64,000 nucleotides of DNA. Source: Cladobotryum mycophilum (taxonomy: Eukaryota; Ascomycota; Sordariomycetes; Hypocreales; Hypocreaceae). The translations under genes and the position numbers were made by a program. The notes under the pieces are model-generated. The model ran no database searches. It was not told where the DNA came from and saw only the letters and a list, made by a program, of their open reading frames with translations. Of the stretch, positions 36,831-48,707 are shown piece after piece; position 1 is the first letter of the stretch, and the number at the start of each line of letters is the position of its first letter. The stretch covers positions 1,550,001-1,614,000 of the forward strand of contig CM071590.1 in the NCBI GenBank assembly GCA_036429605.1, given 5' to 3'.

Positions 36831-37199
36831 CCACGCTTGCTCACTGGCCATGTTGCCATGCCCATCCCTCAGCAGGTTTAGCCCCATGGGCCCCGATGTA
36901 CCAGGTACTTGGCGACCCACCCATCCAGCCCGCCAAGCAAAACCTGTGACCCCCCAATCAGCAGGCACCTCACCCTTCTGTTCGACCAGGGCCTGGGCTC
37001 CACCGTCGCCGGGCAGGCGCTTTGTTATTAGAAACCACCATCCGCAAGGGCCCCTCCATTTCTGCTGGACCCTTTCCTCGATTGTTGTTCAACCGCCGTC
37101 CTGCGCCATCACCCATATCGGGACGGGTTGAAAGGCTTGCAACGACAACGCCTGGCTGTCTACGTGAAGCCGTGTCGAGGATCCTGAAATCTGTGGGCT

Positions 37200-38164
37200 T
37201 TTTTTTTCTGTTGCTTTCGCCATCCAACAAAGGGCCAGTCCTTTCCTTCGTTCTCGGGAGCCTCTTACTGGTTGGACGCTTCTTGTCTTTTTGTTGTGGT
37301 TACCTGTTGTTGTCTTGATTGCGAATCGCCAAGGTGAGTCACGGTGCATTGTTTTTCGCTTCGTTTTCATCTCGTCTTCCTTCGATTCCCTGTCCGCCTT
37401 TTTGTTCCCCGACGAATATCTCTGCGATTTTATGTTGTTGGACGAAGAAAGAAGGAAGGGGAAAAGAAAAAAACACCGACAATTCTCCCAATTCTGCCCA
37501 GCGATCGTCGACGCCCGACCATGATGCTCATTGGTTCTCCGTCTTTCGCGCGTACAACTTCTTCCCAGACTCTCGTCCGTGTTGCGTTGCAAGCTGAAAG
37601 GCAGCGGCCGTGGCGAACGAATATTTTCTTCTTCTTCTCTGCCAGTGGATGATCCGCTGTCTTCCGCTGCCTCGTTCTCTTGTGTCTCCTTGCTTGTGTT
37701 AGGACGCAGTTGATGGAATGCTTCCGCCTGCTTGAACTTGCGAGGCTGTGTACGAACATCCATTTGCTCACATCCAACTTGATTGCCTGACCTTCGGGTA
37801 CTTGAGTCGATACGTTTGTGAAAGGTGTCACTGGCACAACTGTCCGACTTTTCCCCTCTTGTCGTTGAACTTGCAGATCATATACCAAGCACAGCCCAAA
37901 AATTTCTTCTCTCCGACTGTCCCAACTTGACCGACAAATTATCAAATCATCTTGAAAGTGTCACCAGCTAATTGACTGATATAGTGTGGCTTGATTCGCA
38001 TCAACTGAGGTTGTCTGGTACTACGAGCTGAACACCGAAGGATTCAACTTGCTTCGATCGGCTCCGTTACCTGCAGTGCTCCTCTGCCATTCCTTCATTC
38101 TTTCGAACGATACTACATTACCCTTGAACCTTCTCCCGCCCTTTATGCTCATACGATCCTGAAA
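37200..38164 (+). promoter_or_regulatory. Probable long 5' leader of the LRR gene
   Basis: CT-rich plus-strand sequence leading to the ATG at 38165. A strong donor-like site (aaggtgagt) lies at 37334, with acceptor-like tags downstream (for example ttgcag ending at 37876), so a 5'-UTR intron is plausible. No conserved ORF seen. Confidence 0.35.
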
Positions 38165-40764
38165 ATGGACTCAGAAGACGGAGGGCTGTTTATAAAGGTA
38201 TGCTTAACCATGCCTGGATGTAAAATGCCATCAGGATATTAATAGTTTAATAGCAACTTGCTTCCTTTGTGCGCACGCACGAGAAGGCTCTTGCCAACGC
38301 GTTGCAATTTCAACGCCGCGAAGTTCGCCATCGAAATACCCAAAGCACCAGCGCCGCTACGCTCCCACAATCCCAAAGTTTCCCCGACCGCCCATCGACT
38401 GCTGCCTCAACAACCGGTTCGCTAGCGGCTGCCTTTTCGCTTGGATCTCTCAGCTTTACTTCCCACAATGTCAAATCCGCGAAGCTCGCCCTTACACCCC
38501 ACCACCTATTCTATCTGCTGTCTCGATTTGAAGAGTTGGGCATCAATGTTGGGCCTATGAAGGTGCGCCTGGAGGATCTGCATGACAGCTCCTTCTCCAC
38601 CAACTATGTCTCATTTTTGAGCAATACCCAAAGGTCTCGAAGCCACAGCTCCGATGTCGGTTCTATCCATTCCGTATCCAGCATGCGGAGCGTCATGTCC
38701 GGAATGTCTGCCTTGTGGACTAGCTTTGGTATCGGTGCTAGCATTTCCGCTGCGAGAACGGAACGTCAAAAGGCCGCTCTCGAAGCGGATATGAAATATC
38801 TCTATTCCGCCTTTACCAAGATTCCATGCCTACGCCTGGCCCCTGATTGGCGCGCTCGTCTTATTCGTGGCTATGAAGAGTTCCCCTTTGACTCTGCCGT
38901 CCCACTTCACGTTTTCAAGAACGTTCAAGCTCTTGAAGTCAACAGTATAGATTTCCGTCAATTTTTCGGCTGGGATAAAATGGCCGAGCAGCTCCGCTCC
39001 CTTACTCTCAAGCGTGCTGGCATCGAAGACCCTGCTGATATCCTGATTGACATAGTCTTGGATGATATGGACAAGAGACGTCGTCGCACTTCCAAGGCGG
39101 CTCAGGCTTCCCCGCCAATTCCTTGGAGTGAAAGCCCTCGAAAGAGCCCGTCGATGCCTCCTCGAGAATTGTCTCGTTCAATGTCCGCTCCTGGATCACC
39201 CGAACCTCGAAGTTCTCTAACCGAGCTCCGCGTTGGTTCTTTGACACCCAGCGAGCCCGCCATAGAGGATGGTGATGCCTCAGATGATTCTAGGCCTACA
39301 CTGAAAAGGCAAGACACGGACGAGATCATCCCATCATCTCCTACCAAGGGTTCTCGGCCCAGAAGCAACTCACCTCATCGCCCTACCAGCTCTCGTAATC
39401 ACTCTAGTCATCCCCGGACGCATCAAAGGATCAGGCGGTCTGGCTCGGGAAGCTCAAACTCTAGTCTTTCCGACTCGTGGTATCATCATCACTCCAGGGG
39501 CAGCTCGGCCAATCTGCTGGGCGCGAGTGTACTACCCGCATCTAAGTGGCGCTTCCTCAGACACCTGAGCTTGGCAGATAACTCCATCACCTCAATTCCC
39601 TCCACCAGTTTGGCCCCCCTTTCCAACACTCTCTACTCACTTGACTTGTCATCAAACCTCTTTAGTCAGATCCCTGACAGTCTGGCTACTCTCACCGCTC
39701 TTCGCGCGTTGAACTTGTCACATTGCATGATCGATTCGTTGCATTCTTTGACCCGCAACCCATTGCCTGCAATCACTGCGTTGAACCTACGAGCCAACAG
39801 ACTTCAGTCTCTCGCTGGAGTTGAGAAGTTGTTCCCTCTAGAAAGGCTAGACTTGAGGGACAACAGTCTTACAGATCCCCAAGAACTCGCACGATTGACC
39901 GGAATCCCCGATATCCGGGAGATCTGGGTAGATGGGAATCCCTTCACTCGTACTCATAAAGACTATCGTGTGACCATTTTCAACCTGTTCCGGAAAACCC
40001 CCGGATACACGGAAGATATCATCATTGATGGTGCTGGCCCTACATACGCTGAGAAGCGCTTGCTGGTTGATCGTGCCCCCATCCCCGAGTCCGTTCCCGT
40101 TGTGAAACCAAAGGCTGTCGAGATCCCTGCTGTCGACGTAAGCAAGCCTGCAGCCAGCTACATTGTGCCTCGAGAGCCTGCTGTTCTGCGAAAAGAGAGA
40201 CCTGTCCCTAAGGCCGTTGCAAGCGAAACCAATACTAGCTCGACTCGGCGTCGAAGGACTCCAAAGAGACGCATTGTTGACATTGCAAACAGTGATAAGA
40301 TGCCACTGCCTGCTCCAGTAGATGTGCGGAGCATTCCTTCTCACTTTCCCGCGGCTCCCATTCCATTGGAAGCAAACTACCGAATTTCTCATGCACCCGA
40401 ATCTCAGCTCTTGCCTCCTATTGTATTAGCTGAAGGCCGCAAAACCAGTGGCGCCTCTCCGGAGAAGCCCCGCAGCCAGCCTACTTTGAGTCCTACTCAT
40501 CAACCGTTGTATGACGCAGTTGGTTCACCAACACAGTGGACAGAGCCCCAGGACTGGGATAGCAATGGTGAGATCTACCGCCGCAAAATTGAGGCTTTGC
40601 GCAACAAGGTCGGCAATGGATACCTTAGCGTTTTGGGTGAGGAAAGCTGGGATGCCACCAATGCATTTGACTCAACCGGCATTCCTTCTGCTGCTGCTTT
40701 TAGGGCAGCTCACACTACTCATCATCTACCTCCCGTGCAAGCTGTTCACAGTGGCCATCCCTAA
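38165..40764 (+). CDS. Leucine-rich repeat protein, LKB1-interacting protein (LIP1/STK11IP)-like
   Basis: Two exons: 38165-38197 and 38254-40764, with a 56 bp intron. Total 847 residues. The 33 bp first exon encodes MDSEDGGLFIK in phase 0 and joins directly to QLASFVRTHEKALANAL. The N-terminal region (about 60-290) carries LTPHHLFYLLSRFEELG and PLHVFKNVQALEVNSID followed by FRQFFGWDKMAEQLRSLTL, resembling the LIP1 domain of animal LKB1-interacting protein 1. A Ser/Pro/Arg-rich disordered stretch follows (about 300-430). At least five leucine-rich repeats run from about 440 to 580 (LRHLSLADNSITSIP, LYSLDLSSNLFSQIP, LRALNLSHCMID, ITALNLRANRLQSL, LERLDLRDNSLTD). The tail is disordered with basic patches (RRRRTPKRR). 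Probably a scaffold in polarity or kinase signalling; no partner is visible here. Confidence 0.82.
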
Positions 40765-42283
40765 GGCGTCACTCTGTCCAGGACATTCAAGCCTGGACTT
40801 TACATTATACCCTTGAATGATACCCCGATACCCCTTCTTCAAACTTCTCGATATCGCCCCCCCCTTTTTTGATAATTCGCTTCTCCAGGCTGGCTCGGGA
40901 GAACGACCGCCTACCATTTGCTTCGTTGTTGTTTTAGTGGATTGAAAGTTTGATTGATATTGAGTTACTATGGAGCATAGCGAATATGGCGTTCAGGCAT
41001 AGGAAAGACATGGTCATTTTGCGGGTCTTTGTGGGCCCTTTTTTGTGTTTTTATCTTGCGCTGGCTACTTGTCATCCCAGTTGGCAATTTTTGATTTCTG
41101 CAGTATCCTTTCATACGGTGTAGAGAGGTGTTGGGAATGATAAAAAGAAGATGTTCCGGATGACGGGGGACATGGTTTTCCTTTAGCTTGGCTTGTTTTC
41201 TCTGTGAGAGTGGCCATTGCTTGGTGGTTATGTGATTTGCTTACTTGATTGGACACGGCGTTCTGGTGAATGGGAGAAGGGTAGCTTGCGTTGTGCATTT
41301 GTGGGACACTTTGTCGTTTCAGGGACATGCCTTTTCGTGCGTTAGCATGCTTAGCATTGGAGGATCTGGTCGTTGCCAACGATATGGACGGGTGGTGGCC
41401 TGGTTGGCCATGTGGAGGATTGGTAATACATGACTGCTCTTGATTTCAATCTGGTTTTGTGCCTACTCAATGAATCTGCTTGCCATCCGTTGTGTGTCGG
41501 TTGATAGGCGCATAGTACGAAGCATGTAATAATCAAACCTTCTGTAAATGCCAACCTATTTTTTTTTTGAGAAGCCCTACAGTTGGTACAAAAACGATCT
41601 TGTCCTTTATGCCATCTGTATACAGCCTGATGTGAACCTACCTACTATCCATGAAGAAAATCGAGAACTGGTCATAGGGTAGCATGAAGCCTTAGGAAGT
41701 CCATCGTCCATCATCTCGGAGCATGTTTACCAACTCCTCTACCACACACCAACTTGTTGTTGCTGAGAGGACATTCGGCTGAGTTTCTAGATATGATGGG
41801 GCCCTGGAAGAAGAAAATTAGTGTTTGTGCTTCAAGAACTCTTGCTCATACATTGTCGGCGTCATTGACACGGATTCGACGTTCACTAGCAAATCTTGGT
41901 AAACCGACCGAACTGCCTTTTTATCGATTTGGATGCAGGAAACAGTTCCCTTTACTTACTATTACATACCTACATTCAACTCTGAGCGCTTAAGTGAGGA
42001 ATGCCGAATCCGACCAAAGTCTTCACTCCTTACATGAGCTTTTCTTTGGGACCTTTGCGCCGCCCCAGTTCTATCCTCCAAAACAAAAAGTGCTTTCACA
42101 ATAAAGATAAGGTGTGTAGGGGAGGAGGAGGAAGTATTTTTACCATTATATTCAAATGACTGACACCTAACCTTGATGGATTCAATATTTAGCTCTCAAA
42201 TGCATAGCGTACAGCAGTCTTTTTATCACCACAAGGGACTGTTTGTTGGGCCATGTTTCTTCTTTGGAACTCGGTCCTATGAT

Positions 42284-42310
42284 TTTATTATTATTATTAT
42301 TATTATTATT
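42284..42310. repeat. (TTA)n trinucleotide microsatellite
   Basis: About nine TTA/ATT units in intergenic DNA. Confidence 0.9.
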
Positions 42311-43580
42311 GGTACAGTAAGCTCGGTGTAAATAATTCATTCATCAAACAAAAGCTTACTGAGGTCAATCTCACACCTTGGAAATTTCCATCGCACGCCG
42401 TCTGTCTCGTGATCCAATTCAGTTGCAATATATTACCAATTTCTCGAGAGCTCTCTTCGGACCCCCTTTTAACATGATCCAAGGTTCTTCATTCGATTTT
42501 GTTTGCTGTCACTGCTGTGTAGAAAAGGATGGTCATTTGCGTGGCTGCTGTGACGCAACGGGCTGCATGTAGTCTATCTCACGTACTTAATTGTACCTTG
42601 GTGTGTCATGTAAGAAGATGAGTTATTCCCGAGCACCTAACCTACCTACTTAACTAGGCATGTACTAATGCAGCATCAGCTCTTTGGGCTTCCACCTTTC
42701 TGATAGTTAACTGTATTACAGGCGATTCATGCATCCGGGTCTCGCGGATCTTGCTGATCTTGCATGTGCGACGGTTATCCCAGCCAAGCATTGTTTCTCG
42801 TGTACTCAATTCCTAGACAAATATGCTGCTTTGCCTTTAAAGGACTTTCTTTCCATGTCCGAGGTAGATCCTTTGCCAAGCTCTGCAGTTGTCTCACAGA
42901 CATGGGTCGTTTCTGCAATCGATTGTTCACCGCTATACTTGACGCCCGCGTGGCCGAACATCCATGGACGGAATCAATTAAACGAATAACGTCTACAATA
43001 AGGCTCCCCAATATGGCGGACTGTTTTGGTTGAGTCTGAAGGGAAACAAAGAATGGCGCAATTATTACAAGCATTGAGCAAGTGCGTTTTAGGTAAGACC
43101 GGAATGGTTATTATCTGACGAGATTTAATCGTCTAGGACTTGAGTGGAGAGTGGTCACGGGGTTGAAAGAATTAGTGAATCAAGTAATCTGTTTCTGAAT
43201 GACCACTTGTATGGCCTAAAGATCAAGGCCGTAGACGCTCTGACGATGACAGATTTTAGCTCAATGTAATACAAGCAGTAGTCTTTGTCGAGGTTAATTG
43301 CAAAGGGTATGTGTGCTTTTGCGGACACAAGCAATATTACCAGACGCTTTGATGCCTGATATTTATCGGACCAAATCATTTTTTTCTTTCGCAAAACGCA
43401 CCAAGCACGCACATTGAGAGACAATGGAAGAGTTTAGAACTAAATTACTGGGTGGCCAAGTCAAAGGGTCGGGTCGGGTCGAGGCCGTCAAGCCATGGGC
43501 CGTGGACGATGCGACCAAAAGCCATGCCGTCATTCTTTCGTTCTACTACTACTGCTACTACTACTACTAGGAGGAAGCAT

Positions 43581-43602
43581 GGGATGGGATGGGATGGGAT
43601 GG
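43581..43602 (+). repeat. (GGGAT)n tandem repeat, quadruplex-capable
   Basis: Four GGG runs separated by AT (GGG at 43581, 43586, 43591 and 43596), then GG. Fits a G3 quadruplex motif. Confidence 0.8.
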
Positions 43603-44738
43603 TCGGTGCCTTATGATCTCACACAATTAGGCATGGTATGGTAATGGCTGGCTGGCTGAGAGCGGGGACAAAAGGGAACGGGGGAGGGAGGGGAACGGGA
43701 TGGATGGATCTTCCTCGCAGAGATGGATCTAATCAAGATCGAGTTATGGACTGACATGCCGAGATCTCAGACTATCTATCATGCGCGACCGTTGACCATT
43801 CTTTGACCGCCGCCTCTGACGGGGCGAGACGTGATTGGCTTGTGCCTGACCGTGACCACGAGGGTATCATGCATTTCTTTTTATAGCTCTGTTTTTTTTT
43901 GTGAGGGAAAAAACATGGAAGCGGGGACAGATGCCATTGAAACCCGAGGTAGGACGTTTGAGGTAAGAGATGCCTAAAAGAATGGATAAAGATCTGAGCC
44001 ATTTGATCCACTCCCACATGCACGTCGTTACCCCGGGAAAGCGTTGACGATTCTCAAGAGTCCTGGATCTTTTTATTTTTATTTGTTTTTATTTGTTTAG
44101 TTTATTTTAGCTGGGACTCTGCAATGCTAGTAGGCGCTCATATATCTGGCTGTGAATAATTAAATAAATAAGTTTCAATTTGGCTGCATTGAGGAACAGA
44201 ATTGTGCAGACTGGGTGATTGTTGATAACAGCATCACTTTCTCGAGTTGCAACTCATCTCTCTCTCACCTAATGCAAAAGTTGAAAACTCAGCAAGTACA
44301 TCCTTCTGCTCTTTCCCCAGATATCGCTTAAAGTGCGAACTAATCCTAAACTGGACAAGCGACTACCTCAATGCTGACTAACCACTCACAACTGCATGTC
44401 GCCATGGCACTCCTCCAGGCAAGAGATGGCCCGTGCACCATCCTTCACGCGTTGTCTGTTTTTCGCTCGCCCCCGAAGACAGAGCCGCCAGCCGACGTCA
44501 CGTCGTCCCCTGATGCTGCCAACTTCCATCAGATACTCACCAACGAGGCCTCTATCCGGCCCAGAACTTTGCCATATGAAATTTGGTGCTCCTACGCTTC
44601 ATCTGGGGCCCTGAAATGCACGGCAACTTTGCTGAGCCCCTCGATCAACTCGCGCGCGCCACCCACCACCACCCGCCCTGATCCGAGTCACTTTGCGCCG
44701 ACCAGAGTGAATACAGGTCTCGAAATCCGATCAAAATA

Positions 44739-47700
44739 ATGGCTCCGGCATCGCCTACTCCCCGTAAGGTTCCCACTGGGCGCCGTAGAGGCCGTCCTCC
44801 TGGTTCAACAAACGCGGCGCGTGCTGCCAGGGCTGCCGCCGCCGCCGCTGCTGCCGCGGCATCGGAACCACCACCAAAAAGACGACGATATGTGCCTGGG
44901 GGACCTGGGGGCGGAGGGCGGTACCTGGAGCCCGACTCCCTCCAGACGCCCGATACCGCTGGACCTGCTACGGTCTCACGATCTCGTAGCGCCGCGAGGC
45001 TGGCCCTCAATGGTACATCCCCCTCCCTACCACCACGACGGGAAAGAAGCACACGAAACAGAACCGCTGCAAACGATGATAGCGATGCAATGCGTTGGGG
45101 ATCGGCTGCCGCCATGGCAGCCTCGGTCAAGCAGGCGGAAGATTACAAGCCCCGCGAAGAGCGAGGCTGGGAGGAGTTTCACCCAAACCTCGATATAGAA
45201 CAGCCATTCGTGATGATCTCGGCCGACCAGGTCGATGGCCTCGTGCAAGAGGCACCGAGCACACCAGCCGCGGCAGCAAATGCTTCCGGGACGCCTTCAA
45301 ACGGCTCCATGACACCCTCCAAACCCATCAACCCCGCATCAACTGGAAATACGCCGAATCCCCAAACACGCCCCGAGGGCGAATCCTTCGACTCTACAAC
45401 CAAGGGCACACCATCAAGACGTCCCCGCCGACAAACGCGAGATGTTAGCTTTTTTAATATCCGACCCTCTGATTTCGCCTTTACACCAAAGACACCGAAA
45501 ATCCTACCTATTCAGAACCAGACACCAAAAGAGCGACTCGATTTAAAGCAGCCCTCGTATAGAAAGACTAATCGAATCGAATTATTTGAGAGCAAAACAT
45601 TTGGACAAGCACGTTATGTCGACAAGGCGATGAGTAATGTTGGCTATCAAGAGAGCGACAACTTTATTCGCCCTGAACGCACCCTAATCAAGGCCCTCGA
45701 TGCCAACATGGATGACGATCTTGAGCAGTTTCCCGCCGTTACCATTGATGAGCTTACCCCTCTATCAAGGCTTGGGCGTGTGGAGTACGATATGGATGAG
45801 CAGGACGACATGTGGCTCGAACAGTACAATGCACAGCGGAAGCAAAACGAGCTAGAAGTCATTACGCGTGAGGTCTTTGAAATTACAATGACCAAGATTG
45901 AAAAAGAATGGCACGCCTTGGAGAAGCGAATACCAAAGCCCAACCCCAAGCCTCCGCAAACACACCGTCCTAGATCTAGCTCCGCAGTAGCCGTTAATGG
46001 CGAGCCGCACGTTGGCGAAGAGCCCGACAGCAAGTGCGCCGTGTGTGATGACGGAGACTGTGAGAACACCAACGCCATCGTATTTTGTGATGGCTGCAAT
46101 CTTGCGGTACACCAAGAGTGCTATGGTGTGCCTTTTATTCCGGAGGGTCAATGGCTTTGCCGAAAATGTCAACTTTGCGGCCGAGGAGTACCGGTAAGAT
46201 TCCCCTCCCATTTATCCTGGCTCCACACATTCTACAACCTTTCCATTTTCTGACTCTAACACATGGCCTTCTAGACGTGCATCTTTTGTCCCAACACGGA
46301 TGGTGCATTTAAGCAAACAAATTCCTCGAAGTGGGCCCATTTACTTTGCGCAATGTGGATTCCGGAGGTTTCTTTGGGGAATCATACCTTTATGGAGCCT
46401 GTCATGGATGTGGAAAAGGTCCCCAAAACTAGGTGGAAACTGACGTGCTACATTTGTCGCCAGCGGATGGGGGCTTGCATCCAATGCGGCAACAAGAGCT
46501 GTTATCAGGCTTTCCATGTGACTTGTGCCAGAAGAGCTCGACTTTTCCTCAAGATGAAGACGAGCCAGGGCACATTGGCTGTGCTGGATGGAAGCATGGT
46601 CCTCAAGGCCTTCTGTGACAAGCATTGTCCATCCGACTATGCAGAGGAGAACGGTGTTCACCAAGCTACTCGGACGGCAAAGAAGTTTTACAAGAAAAAT
46701 ATGAGAGGTCGCATATGGGCTGATAGCCAAGCCATGGCTAATGTCATAGCTGCACAGCATCGCACAGCTATTACAGATCACCCGCCAGACGAAAGCCAGA
46801 TGACCGGAGCCAAGAATTCCGCGCTCCTTGGCGACAAGAAGAAGGGCCAGAACCCAAAGAACCTATGGAAATTACCATCCGGCGCACCCATCATCCCTCA
46901 AGCTGTCTTCGATATTGTTGAGGCATCGATTCAACGATTTCCTTTCAGAAAACGAAAGGATTATCTCAGCGAAGCTTGCCGATACTGGACTTTGAAACGG
47001 GAGGCCCGTCGCGGCGCGGCGCTTCTCAAGCGACTGCAACTCCAAATGGAATCGTTCTCATCCATGGAGTTGACGAGGCGTAATTTTGCAGCCATGGGGC
47101 CAAGCGGCAAGGCCAGATTGGCTCGCCGAATCGAGTTTGCCGAAAGCATGATTCAAGAGCTCGAGCAACTCAAGACTCTTTCCGAAGAGGTTGTGCAGCG
47201 CGAGCAGATGAAGCTAGATGCAGCTGAGCTTGAGCAAGACTTTGTAGATGAGTGCTATTTCCCGACGGCCAAGCTTTTAGTCCCGGCGATTGAAAAGGCC
47301 ATATTGTGAGTCTCATTCTCCCACCTGGTATATGTGCGATTTGCTAACAACATCGCAGTTTGGACAAGGATCTGTTCACGGATGGGCTAGCAAACTTGCA
47401 GAGCAGCGTGGAAACGCGTGTATATGTCAATGCGTTGACTTTTGCACAAGATCTTGGCGACATCATCAACAAGGGCATCGTGGCGACTCCCAAATCACCC
47501 GAACCCTCAAGCCAGCGTTTCGAGGCAACTGATGCAACCCCCGCGGTAAAGTCTGTGTTTTCGGATATTCGTGAGCGCCGTAAGCTTGGCAAGCGAATAC
47601 TGAAGGCAATTCAGCCGTTTCTCGAAACGGCATTGCGCGTGGAATCAGAAATCTCTTCCAAGCCATTCGAAATCTTACAGAGAGATCTGGATGCAATTAT

Positions 47701-48415
47701 TGATGCTAGCATCGATGTTGGGCGAAGGCCGGGCAGCACGATCCAAGACGATCAAGATGACGGTGGTGAGGATACCATTATGGTAGATGCACCGACTCAA
47801 TCTGAGATCAATGTCAGCAGCAGGTCTCGGATCAGTGACCAAGCCGATGCTTCCAACGGAGATGGAATGGACGCTGAAGATGAAGATGATGGCCGAGGCG
47901 ACAATATTGAAGTCAGCACAGTGGGGCTAGGCATCATTACAAGCACTAGTTCCGGGGACGTTGAGATGACCGAGAGCGTCGATGCGAAAGGTGCGTTACC
48001 CAACGGGGTGGGTACGTCAGAGACGCCACCTCATATCACTGGTTATGTTACCATGCCCCGGCCCTCACAAGAAGAACCACCAACGCCGCCACAGTCTAAT
48101 GGAAGTCTTGGTAATGAACCCGCAGACCCTCTTGCCGTGGGTGGAGTGCTTTGGTATCTGAGACCATTCCAGCCGCATGGCACATCTGTTTGCGACGAGC
48201 AATGGGCGCCTGGCCGGGATGCCGTGAGGATGCTTAGCGAAGACCTCACAGACCTTGATGATGAAGAGTTTAAGGGATTCGGAATCGACATGGACGACAC
48301 AGTCACTGCAGTCACTTCCTTGGAACCTGAAGAGTCGAGGGATAGTTCAAGCAGTAATACTAAGAATAAAGTGAGCAAGCCCAGAAAACGACGGACATCG
48401 GCAAGGAGACGGTGA
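44739..48415 (+). CDS. Nto1-like EPL1/PHD-finger protein (NuA3 histone acetyltransferase complex; BRPF family)
   Basis: Chromatin reader of the BRPF/Nto1 type, which in yeast scaffolds the Sas3 acetyltransferase in NuA3 and binds histone H3. Three exons: 44739-46193, 46275-47305, 47359-48415. Total 1180 residues in exact phase. An AT-hook-like GRRRGRPPG sits at residues 14-22, then a polyalanine run (ten A at about 34-43). An enhancer-of-polycomb-like region follows at about 290-410 (ERTLIKALDANMDDD, EYDMDEQDDMWLEQYN). PHD1 is at about 431-482 (CAVCDDGDCENTNAIVFCDG ... LCRKC); a zinc knuckle and extended PHD2 run from 486 to about 610 (TCIFCPNTDGAFKQT, WAHLLCAMWIPEV, CYICRQRMGACIQCG, FHVTCARRA, FCDKHCP). 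The C-terminus is acidic then basic (KPRKRRTSARRR). I see no bromodomain. Confidence 0.93.
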
Positions 48416-48689
48416 AGGGTCTGGGGAACAAAAACTTTTGAGATGATAATGGTGTATTAGTATCACTACCATGGCGTGGCTATGATTCTTTTTTTCTTTC
48501 TCTTTTCTCTTTCTTTACACTATTTTTTCCTTTTCCTTTTCCTTTTCTTTTTCAACACTGAGAGCTTTGAAGCGGGCATCAGTAATACCAAGCTAGGCGT
48601 TGGAGGAAAGGTTTCTAGTTAATATCGATACACTACTAGGTAATATGTATTTTGAAGCCGACGGACGGACGGGACATGGGAAGAAAGAT

Positions 48690-48707
48690 GGGAAGGGAAG
48701 GGAAGGG
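48690..48707 (+). repeat. (GGGAA)n tandem repeat, quadruplex-capable
   Basis: Four GGG runs with AA loops, about 275 bp downstream of the Nto1-like stop codon. Confidence 0.8.

Larger units (their letters stand above)
28663..38164. other. 9.5 kb region without recognised protein genes
   Basis: Longest gap in the window. It contains many unrelated short open frames, a G-rich tract at 33521-33556, an 8-bp minisatellite at 34913-34950, an 11-bp duplication at 35156-35179, a (CCA/ACC)-type repeat at 36766-36830 and a long pyrimidine-rich leader (about 37200-38160) ahead of the LRR gene. Base composition is not extremely AT-rich, so it does not look like a heavily RIP-mutated transposon graveyard. 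I recognise no tRNA or 5S rRNA. An unannotated lncRNA or orphan gene is possible. Confidence 0.45.
40765..44738. other. 4 kb intergenic region
   Basis: 3' flank of the LRR gene and upstream region of the Nto1-like gene. Contains a (TTA)n microsatellite at about 42285-42310 and a GGGAT repeat at 43581-43602. Open frames are short and unrecognised. Confidence 0.5.

Noticed and set aside
28663..38164. tRNA, 5S rRNA or transposon remnants in the long gap
   Set aside because: I looked for tRNA B-box-like strings, a fungal 5S rRNA start, long terminal repeats and transposase or reverse-transcriptase motifs and saw none convincing. A tRNAscan or repeat search would be decisive.
44645..45130. 161-codon minus-strand frame over the start of the Nto1-like gene
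   Set aside because: Antisense of the polyalanine and GC-rich 5' part; low complexity.
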